From NCBI RefSeq assembly GCF_044359855.1, contig NZ_CP132291.1, positions 1,178,001-1,242,000 on the forward strand: a stretch of 64,000 bases of DNA, read 5' to 3'. How positions within the stretch are numbered: position 1 is the first letter of the stretch; each line of letters begins with the position of its first letter. Both the position numbers and the translations under genes were made by a program. The stretch comes from Rummeliibacillus pycnus_A (GTDB lineage: Bacteria; Bacillota; Bacilli; Bacillales_A; Planococcaceae). Positions 58,058 through 64,000 of the stretch are shown here, piece by piece. The notes under the pieces are model-generated. The model was not told the DNA's origin. It worked only from the letters and a program-made list of their open reading frames with translations, and searched no databases.

Positions 58058-59893
58058 TTATTTTTTAGGTTGATCGTCATCCATTTTCAATACTGCCATA
58101 AATGCTTCTTGAGGTACTTCAACGGAACCTACTTGTTTCATACGTTTTTTACCTTCTTTTTGTTTTTCAAGAAGTTTTCGTTTACGAGAGATATCCCCAC
58201 CATAACATTTTGCAAGTACGTTTTTACGCATTGCTTTAATGGTTGATCTTGCAACAATTTTCTGACCGATTGCAGCTTGTATTGGTACTTCGAACTGTTG
58301 ACGTGGGATTAACTCTTTTAGTTTCTCTACAATTACTTTACCGCGTTCATATGCAAAGTCTTTGTGTACGATAAAGCTCAATGCATCCACTTGTTCGGCG
58401 TTTAGTAAAATATCCATCTTCACTAATTTTGATGGTTTATAACCAATCAATTCATAGTCAAATGATGCATAGCCTTTGGTGCTAGATTTAAGTTGGTCAA
58501 AGAAATCATAGACGATTTCTGATAATGGAATTTCATAGAAGATATTCACACGTATTGTATCAATATAGTCCATTGTTAAGAAATTACCACGTTTTCGTTG
58601 GCAGATTTCCATTACCGCTCCAACATAATCATTTGGCACCATAATGTTCGCTTTTACATAAGGCTCTTCAATACGATCGATTTTTTGAGGATCCGGCATC
58701 ATAGATGGGTTGTCCACTTTTATTTCTTCACCATCTGTCATGTGCACATGGTAAATAACGCTTGGCGCTGTGGTGATTAAATCGATATTAAATTCACGTT
58801 CTATACGTTCTTGAATAATTTCCATATGAAGTAGACCTAAGAATCCACAACGGAAACCAAATCCAAGTGCTTGTGAAGTCTCTGGTTCATATTGTAATGC
58901 AGAGTCATTTAGCTCTAACTTTTCCAATGCTTCTCGCAAATCATTATATCTAGCAGTATCGATTGGATATAAACCGCAATATACCATCGGATTCAACTTA
59001 CGATATCCAGGCAATGCTTCTGACGCTGGGTTATTTGCAAATGTAATGGTATCCCCTACACGAGTATCACCTACATTTTTGATGGAAGCTGTTAAATACC
59101 CAACATCTCCAACTGTTAAAAACTTAGTAGGTGTAATTTTCGGTGTATGTACACCGACTTCAATTACTTCGAATTCAGCACCTGTTGCCATCATACGAAT
59201 CTTATCACCTGGCTTAACAGTACCTTCTACAATTCGAATAGAAGTTATGACTCCACGATATGCATCATAAACAGAGTCGAAAATAAGTGCTTGTAGAGGT
59301 GCTCCTGGATCTCCTAGTGGTGCTGGTACTTTTTCAACGATTTGTTCTAGAATATCTTCAATACCAATACCAGCTTTTGCTGATGCTAAAACCGCTTCTG
59401 AAGCATCTAAACCAATTACATCTTCTATTTCTCCACGAACACGTTCTGGATCAGCTGAAGGAAGGTCAATTTTATTAATGACTGGTAATATTTCAAGGTC
59501 ATTATCTAAAGCAAGGTAAACATTTGCTAAGGTCTGTGCCTCAATCCCTTGCGCAGCGTCAACAACTAAAATTGCCCCTTCACAAGCAGCTAAGCTTCTT
59601 GAAACTTCATATGTGAAATCGACATGTCCTGGAGTATCAATTAGATGTAAAATATAAGTTTCTCCATTTTTTGCTGTGTATTGTAATTGTACAGCATTTA
59701 ATTTAATCGTAATTCCACGTTCTCTTTCTAGATCCATGGAATCTAGAAGCTGTTCTTTCATTTCACGTGCAGTTAATGCGTTTGTTTTCTCTAATATACG
59801 GTCTGCTAATGTTGATTTTCCGTGGTCAATATGAGCGATAATAGAGAAATTTCTTATATGTTCTTGACGTTTGATCAATTCTTCTCGATTCAT
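58058..59893 (-). CDS. lepA: Elongation factor 4 (LepA)
   Basis: Ribosome-binding translational GTPase. HIDHGKST (21-28), DTPGHVDF and NKIDLPSA are the G motifs. The EF-G-like domains and the LepA-specific C-terminal domain (AKCYGGDISRKRKLLEKQKE) are intact. Length 611 with the ATG at 59893, 8 bases after TTAGGAG; an upstream GTG at 59902 overlaps the site region. It follows spoIIP as in B. subtilis, but hemW does not follow directly. Confidence 0.97.
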   Translation of the reverse strand: MNREELIKRQEHIRNFSIIAHIDHGKSTLADRILEKTNALTAREMKEQLLDSMDLERERGITIKLNAVQLQYTAKNGETYILHLIDTPGHVDFTYEVSRSLAACEGAILVVDAAQGIEAQTLANVYLALDNDLEILPVINKIDLPSADPERVRGEIEDVIGLDASEAVLASAKAGIGIEDILEQIVEKVPAPLGDPGAPLQALIFDSVYDAYRGVITSIRIVEGTVKPGDKIRMMATGAEFEVIEVGVHTPKITPTKFLTVGDVGYLTASIKNVGDTRVGDTITFANNPASEALPGYRKLNPMVYCGLYPIDTARYNDLREALEKLELNDSALQYEPETSQALGFGFRCGFLGLLHMEIIQERIEREFNIDLITTAPSVIYHVHMTDGEEIKVDNPSMMPDPQKIDRIEEPYVKANIMVPNDYVGAVMEICQRKRGNFLTMDYIDTIRVNIFYEIPLSEIVYDFFDQLKSSTKGYASFDYELIGYKPSKLVKMDILLNAEQVDALSFIVHKDFAYERGKVIVEKLKELIPRQQFEVPIQAAIGQKIVARSTIKAMRKNVLAKCYGGDISRKRKLLEKQKEGKKRMKQVGSVEVPQEAFMAVLKMDDDQPKK

Positions 59894-59953
59894 GCGTTCC
59901 ACTCCTAATTAAACTACTAGAATTATAGCAGTGATTCGCATTATATTGCAATG

Positions 59954-60787
59954 TTAGGATGATGTAGGTTCTACAAATGCTTCTTCAATAGCTCTTGCTA
60001 AAATCGCGATTGAACGGTTTAATTCTTCTTCGTTATTATCAATACCACCAAGCTCAATCAAAATAACTTGTTTTGATAAGTCTTGGTTATAAATACCATT
60101 GACACCTGCGCCTGATTTCCTAATTACTCCTCTTGAGATCCCTGGAACTAGACTATTTAACTTTTTGGATAACTGTTCAGCATATGCTTCGTTTGCTTGG
60201 TATTGCTGGTTTTTTCCACCGATGACAAATGCCATTCGAGCATACGTCATTCCTTTATAAGTAGTTGTAGTCGTTTTTCTTCCTGCAGAATCTCTATGAA
60301 TATCCATGATTAAATCATAACTTTCTTTTTCAATCTGTTTCTTTACATAGGGACGGACTGCATCATAAGCCTGGTAAAATGCCATTTGCTGTTGTTTCAT
60401 TACTTTCATAGTATCAACGTTTAGAATGTCCGCAGCAATATTGTTTTGTTTGAAGTGATTGACAAATATATCACCTAAGGTTTGGACATTCGTCGTATCA
60501 TTATTTACTGTGATAGCTTGCTGTCGTTTTCTTAGCATAGGATAATATGCTTCATGTGAGTGTGTAAAATAAATCAAGGTTTTAAAAGAAGTGGTTGGTT
60601 TTTGCTCCGAGACTTTTGTGGCGATTGTTTTGTTTGCTGCATAGGCAATTTTGGTATCCTGCTTTGACGTTTCAATAACTGGTTTCTCTTCTGCCCAAAG
60701 CGGGATTTTCGCTGCAATGATAGGTAGTGAAAAAAAGATTGCTAAGAATAAAATACTAAATTTCCATCGTCGTTGCCGTCTTTGCAT
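59954..60787 (-). CDS. spoIIP: Stage II sporulation protein P, short form
   Basis: Peptidoglycan amidase/endopeptidase that with SpoIID and SpoIIM drives engulfment. An N-terminal span (9-27) is followed directly by the SpoIIP catalytic region: IYFTHSHEAYYPML (H76, H78, E79), MDIHRDSAGR and IELGGIDNNEEELNR. At 277 residues it is about 120 shorter than the 401 of B. subtilis, the missing part being the linker between membrane anchor and enzyme. The ATG has GGAGGAGGG upstream. It lies 52 bases after gpr; the gpr-spoIIP pairing is conserved. Confidence 0.94.
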   Translation of the reverse strand: MQRRQRRWKFSILFLAIFFSLPIIAAKIPLWAEEKPVIETSKQDTKIAYAANKTIATKVSEQKPTTSFKTLIYFTHSHEAYYPMLRKRQQAITVNNDTTNVQTLGDIFVNHFKQNNIAADILNVDTMKVMKQQQMAFYQAYDAVRPYVKKQIEKESYDLIMDIHRDSAGRKTTTTTYKGMTYARMAFVIGGKNQQYQANEAYAEQLSKKLNSLVPGISRGVIRKSGAGVNGIYNQDLSKQVILIELGGIDNNEEELNRSIAILARAIEEAFVEPTSS

Positions 60788-60839
60788 CCTATATCCCTCC
60801 TCCTGTTACTCTATGGAGAAGGGATCTTATTTAGAACCT

Positions 60840-61847
60840 CTAAGCGGCACTCAACCATCTTGTACAAACGCTTGCAAGCATGTTAACGTAGGCAGAAACC
60901 CAATCATCAATATTTTTTGGAGTAACAAAAAGACGTTGTTGTCCAGTTAAAACTTCTTGGAAAAGTTGAAGGCGTTCATCTTTCTCCCACTTCACCCATT
61001 CGCCAAAAATCGGCAATAATGCATCTGTTGATATTGGTGTATTTTCATCTACCGAATAGGATGAAACGGACAAAGCAGATGAAGGTCTCTTTCCTTCTGA
61101 TATTTTTGCTGAAATATATTTAAATAAAGATTCTACCGCATCTGTTATTAACACTGGACCATCTACTACTGTTGGTAATCCAATTGCGATTACGGGACAT
61201 CCCATTGTTTCTTCAGAAATTTCTTTTCTTGCATTTCCTACTCCTGCGCCTGGTTGAATACCGGTATTCGTAATTTGTACTGTCTTGCACAATCTATCAC
61301 TAGAATTCGTCGCTAGCGCATCAATGACCACGATTAAGGATGGTTTAATATTTTCAGCAAGAGCCCTTACAAATTCACTTGTTTCGTAACCAGTTTGTGC
61401 TGTGACACCGGGAGCATAAATAATGCAATTCTCTTGAATCATAATATCTTGGTTATGCAACTGTTCAATGGTCAAGGGTCCTATAGCATCTGGTGTAATC
61501 GTGCGATTTCCAAGACCGATAATAAGCACTTTTTTTAGTTGCTCCTTGGTATGCAATTTTTGAAGCACTTTAATAATATTTTCTTCAAAAATTTCAAGTC
61601 CTTCTTGATCGTATGCTTCTAATGATGGAACTGATAATGTGACATAAGTTCCTTCTTTTTTTCCAATATGCTCTTCTCCTTCTTTTGAAACGGTCACTTG
61701 TGTTATTTTTACGATTTCCTCCCAATTTTCTTGTATGTCTATACCATTAGATTCCCTTAATGTTGCGCGTTCTTCTTCTGTTTTATGTTTAATATATGCT
61801 TCAGTTTCATCTACTAGGTCTGTCGTTGACCATTGGAAATTTTCCAT
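60840..61847 (-). CDS. gpr: Spore germination protease Gpr
   Basis: Protease (family A25) that degrades small acid-soluble proteins at germination; it is made as a zymogen that cuts off its own N-terminus in the spore. Conserved segments are LIIGLGNRTITPDAIGPLTI, VIDALATNSSDRLCKTVQI and GIQPGAGVGN. The propeptide is the acidic N-terminal stretch; the cleavage point cannot be fixed by eye. Length 335 is slightly below the 368 of B. subtilis. GAGGTGA ribosome site. Divergent from rpsT. Confidence 0.96.
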   Translation of the reverse strand: MENFQWSTTDLVDETEAYIKHKTEEERATLRESNGIDIQENWEEIVKITQVTVSKEGEEHIGKKEGTYVTLSVPSLEAYDQEGLEIFEENIIKVLQKLHTKEQLKKVLIIGLGNRTITPDAIGPLTIEQLHNQDIMIQENCIIYAPGVTAQTGYETSEFVRALAENIKPSLIVVIDALATNSSDRLCKTVQITNTGIQPGAGVGNARKEISEETMGCPVIAIGLPTVVDGPVLITDAVESLFKYISAKISEGKRPSSALSVSSYSVDENTPISTDALLPIFGEWVKWEKDERLQLFQEVLTGQQRLFVTPKNIDDWVSAYVNMLASVCTRWLSAA

Positions 61848-61907
61848 AATCTCACCTCATTCCTAGTGTGTACATTGTGTCAAGTAAATATTCTTTGCAT
61901 TTCTCTC

Positions 61908-61937
61908 TTGATTTTTCTACTAGGATTTTGCTATAAT
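61908..61937 (+). promoter_or_regulatory. rpsT promoter
   Basis: -35 TTGATT (61908-61913), 18-base spacer, extended -10 TGC-TATAAT (61929-61937). Leads to an approximately 65-base leader before rpsT. Confidence 0.85.
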
Positions 61938-62010
61938 GATGCTTGTTGTATAGACACATGAAACAGTTGAGAATTTACTCATCTCGATCCTTTTTAGGAG
62001 GTGAACATTA

Positions 62011-62259
62011 ATGCCAAACATTAAATCTGCAATCAAACGCGTAAAAACTAACGCTACTGCTAACGCACAAAACGCACAAGTAAAATCTGCTATGCGTACT
62101 GCTGTGAAAAAAGCGGATGCTGCATTAGTTGCAAAAGATGATAACGCAAAAGAACTTTTAAGTGTTGCTGTTAAATCATTAGATAAAGCAGCTTCTAAAG
62201 GCTTAATCCACAAAAACGCAGCTTCTCGTCAAAAAGCTCGTTTAATGAAAAAAGCTTAA
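62011..62259 (+). CDS. rpsT: 30S ribosomal protein S20
   Basis: 82 residues, MPNIKSAIKRVKTNATANAQ and KGLIHKNAASRQKARLMKKA, the basic helical bundle protein that binds 16S rRNA early in assembly. TTAGGAGGTGA ribosome site, own promoter and terminator. It is on the plus strand between the divergent gpr and the convergent holA, as in B. subtilis. Confidence 0.98.
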   Translation: MPNIKSAIKRVKTNATANAQNAQVKSAMRTAVKKADAALVAKDDNAKELLSVAVKSLDKAASKGLIHKNAASRQKARLMKKA

Positions 62260-62273
62260 TCCAATATGGATTC

Positions 62274-62304
62274 AAAAAGACTAGAGAATTTCTCTAGTCT
62301 TTTT
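62274..62304 (+). terminator. Terminator after rpsT
   Basis: A perfect 14-bp stem AAAAAGACTAGAGA / TCTCTAGTCTTTTT with an ATT loop, then more T. Confidence 0.95.
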
Positions 62305-62341
62305 TTGTGTACAAGCAACAGCTATATAGATTCTTTTGATA

Positions 62342-62370
62342 TAAAAAAAGAGCTAGCTCATCACTAGCTC
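62342..62370 (-). terminator. Terminator after holA
   Basis: GAGCTAG / CTAGCTC stem with 7-base loop, followed on the minus strand by TTTTTTTAT. Confidence 0.85.
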
Positions 62371-62389
62371 TCAACATCATATGTAACTT

Positions 62390-63400
62390 CTATAATGGCT
62401 TCATCAAGAATAGTTCCAAAAATCTTTCCCGTTTACCTCCCATTGATTTCAATTGTAGATCAACTTCACTTAACCCGTATAACGCTTTTAACAACGATTC
62501 ATCTGATACGCTACGTCGATCCTCTACAATTCTTTTCACACGATAAGGATTTACTTTTAGCTGTTTTGAAATTTGTTGCGGATGATATCCTTTTGTTAGT
62601 AAATAATAGACATTAGACATTAAACGTACTTGAGAGGCTAACAGTGCAACAAGCATAATAGGTTCTTGCTTTTGACGTATCAAATCATGATAGATTGATA
62701 ATGCTTCTGACACATCATGTCGCATATAAGCATTAAGCATTTTAAAAGCATCTTGTTCTAATGTTTTGGCCACTAATTCCTCTACCAAAGAGAAGGTGAT
62801 ATTAGTATCTTCTCCGAGATATAAACAAATTTTCTCAATTTCAGATCGCAAATGTAACATATCCATCCCAACCATTTCTATAAGTTTGGATATAGCTTCA
62901 TCATTAATGGTCTTTCCTTGAGCTGATACCTCATTTTGCACCCAAACGTTTAAATCCTGCTCTTTTGGCGTCTCTGCCAGCATATACACAGCATGTTCTT
63001 TCATTTGTTTAGTAACCTTTTTACGTTCATCAAGCTTTTCATATGGGGCAACGAAAATGGTAACAGATGTATCTGAAGGAAATTCAAGCCACTTTGCAAG
63101 TCTTGTTAAATCATGATTTATCTTTTCTTTTGTCTTGTCTGTTGCCTTCAAAAATGAGGCATTCTTTGCAATAATTAATTTCTTACTAGAGAAAAAAGGA
63201 ATCGTATCCGACTCATCAATCACAAAATCTACAGGCTTTTCATCAAGATCAATGGTAATCGTTTCGATTTCTCCTTCTTCCTCAAGTTTCATTTTAATAC
63301 GTCGAATAGTCTCATCTATAAAATAGGATTCAAGTCCAGCTAATAAATAAACTGGTGCTATTTTTCCCTTTTGAATATCATTCCATAATTTTGAAAACAT
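62390..63400 (-). CDS. holA: DNA polymerase III delta subunit (HolA)
   Basis: Clamp-loader subunit that opens the beta clamp. 336 residues in the usual three-domain form: YLLAGLESYFIDETIRRIK at the N-terminus, FFSSKKLIIAKNASFL, and the C-terminal collar domain (LLASQVRLMSNVYYLL, HPQQISKQLKVNPYRVKRI). AGGAGG site. Divergent from yqzM; in the usual place between comEC and rpsT. Confidence 0.95.
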   Translation of the reverse strand: MFSKLWNDIQKGKIAPVYLLAGLESYFIDETIRRIKMKLEEEGEIETITIDLDEKPVDFVIDESDTIPFFSSKKLIIAKNASFLKATDKTKEKINHDLTRLAKWLEFPSDTSVTIFVAPYEKLDERKKVTKQMKEHAVYMLAETPKEQDLNVWVQNEVSAQGKTINDEAISKLIEMVGMDMLHLRSEIEKICLYLGEDTNITFSLVEELVAKTLEQDAFKMLNAYMRHDVSEALSIYHDLIRQKQEPIMLVALLASQVRLMSNVYYLLTKGYHPQQISKQLKVNPYRVKRIVEDRRSVSDESLLKALYGLSEVDLQLKSMGGKRERFLELFLMKPL

Positions 63401-63565
63401 TTTTGTCCTCCTAGCACTTCACTAGTTCTAGTATACATTCATTTTTTATAATCTGCGAGTATGGACAAAATGTGTCAAATCCTGCCTAATGTCTTAAATT
63501 TTCCATTCAATATAGCTTTTTTGTAGGCGTTACCGTATAATAAAAACGAATTAGGAGGGATATCA

Positions 63566-63700
63566 ATGAATCCATTTGAAAAAGATGTACAATGCAAAAG
63601 AAACGATGCTCTTGATTCAGGCGTAGGCTTTGGCGTATCATTCGTATTCTTCGCACTTATGTTCATTATTGCAACTGTAATTGATTACGTGAATTTGTAA
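63566..63700 (+). CDS. yqzM: YqzM family small membrane protein
   Basis: 44 residues: MNPFEKDVQCKRNDALDSGV, then one membrane span (FGVSFVFFALMFIIATVIDY). This matches the YqzM family in length, position and N-terminus (MNxFEKxVQSKRNDAxDSGxGF). TTAGGAGGG site 5 bases before the ATG; a TATAAT at 63536-63541 may be its -10. Function unknown; it is a single-span protein conserved between holA and comEC. Confidence 0.92.
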   Translation: MNPFEKDVQCKRNDALDSGVGFGVSFVFFALMFIIATVIDYVNL

Positions 63701-63711
63701 GAGTCTACCCG

Positions 63712-63742
63712 AAAAAGCTTTGTCACTTGGACAAAGCTTTTT
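63712..63742. terminator. Shared terminator of yqzM and comEC
   Basis: A perfect 13-bp stem (63712-63724 with 63730-63742), loop ACTTG, A-run on one side and T-run on the other. Its minus-strand arm lies within the last codons and stop of comEC. Confidence 0.92.
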
Positions 63743-64000
63743 TCTTTTCTATTAATTGAGCAGTCGTCATAATATCCCACCTATTTTTAGTTACATTCAT
63801 CTCTATGGACCCAACTTTTGCTGTATTTAGTGTAGGTAATTCCAGACGATTGTACCGCTCAACTACTTCTTTACTAGGGTGTCCGTATCTATTGTTTAAT
63901 CCAGTAGAAAAAATAGTCAGGATTGGTTTCGTTGCTTCCAAAAATGGCTCTGCACTCGATGTTTTACTACCATGATGCCCTGCTTTTAAAATCGTCAGAT
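63723..64000 (-). CDS. comEC: DNA uptake channel protein ComEC, C-terminal end only
   Basis: The frame enters from the right edge without a start. It reads LTILKAGHHGSKTSSAEPFL, the ComEC metallo-beta-lactamase-like domain motif (GHHGS). It ends with NRYGHPSKEVVERY and a region with NRLELPTLNTAKVGSIEM, typical of the last 80 residues of ComEC/Rec2. About 92 codons are visible. The membrane channel part lies outside the window. Position after holA-yqzM agrees with B. subtilis. Confidence 0.93.
   Translation of the reverse strand, partial: LTILKAGHHGSKTSSAEPFLEATKPILTIFSTGLNNRYGHPSKEVVERYNRLELPTLNTAKVGSIEMNVTKNRWDIMTTAQLIEKKKALSK

Overview
This 64 kb window is chromosomal DNA of a low-GC, endospore-forming Bacillales bacterium. 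Gene order follows the Bacillus subtilis yqf-comEC segment almost throughout: cshB-yqfQ-ispH // nif3-trmK-cccA-sigA-dnaG-yqfL-ccpN-glyS // recO-era-cdd-dgkA-ybeY-pgpH-phoH-yqfD-yqfC-yqfB-floA-nfeD // rpsU // mtaB-rsmE-prmA-dnaJ-dnaK-grpE-hrcA-hemW-lepA-spoIIP-gpr-rpsT-holA-yqzM-comEC. Sporulation genes (spoIIP, gpr, yqfC, yqfD, yqzM), a single-chain glycyl-tRNA synthetase and the type of dispersed GC-rich repeats point to the Planococcaceae (Lysinibacillus/Solibacillus-like). This is inference from content; no 16S gene is present.

Layout. 1-13.96 kb is the conserved macromolecular-synthesis region: partial RNA helicase, a tandem-repeat YqfQ/VrrA protein, IspH, TrmK-Nif3, cytochrome c550, the primary sigma factor and primase, YqfL and CcpN, and a T-box-controlled glyS. 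It contains a badly decayed acyl-CoA dehydrogenase relic between cccA and sigA. 14-32.4 kb is an accessory block inserted between glyS and recO: a three-gene ABC exporter, a Fur-type feoA-feoB-Cys-rich iron operon, an acyl-CoA catabolic cluster (two paired acyl-CoA dehydrogenases, an atypical crotonase, a class III CoA transferase, an IclR regulator, an acyl-CoA ligase), a small SH3/Sm-like Gly-rich protein, a YjaZ-like metalloprotease, a methyltransferase, and a czrA-czcD zinc efflux operon with a clear operator. 32.5-44.7 kb returns to conserved order, with an in-frame stop codon between the signal peptide and membrane part of nfeD and a UbiB kinase after it. 44.7-55.3 kb holds rpsU, deoC, a cell-wall amidase and the heat-shock operon hrcA-grpE-dnaK-dnaJ-prmA-rsmE-mtaB with a perfect CIRCE operator. 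55.3-64 kb holds hemW, two tiny genes, lepA, spoIIP, gpr, rpsT, holA, yqzM and the end of comEC.

The least explained material is a family of GC-rich mosaic repeats at about 6.5, 17.8, 18.2, 26.4 and 56.7-57.2 kb. At least two copies are bounded by inverted AATCAATTTCATAA-like ends, and the closing stems of the cores differ in sequence between copies while keeping base-pairing. They sit in the gaps that also hold gene relics. The acyl-CoA cluster with its own palindromic operator is the best candidate for an uncharacterised pathway.

Several starts were moved from the longest open frame to the codon with a Shine-Dalgarno sequence or family-consistent N-terminus; TTG or GTG starts are common here (trmK, sigA, ccpN, recO, czrA, pgpH, mtaB, prmA, grpE, hemW).
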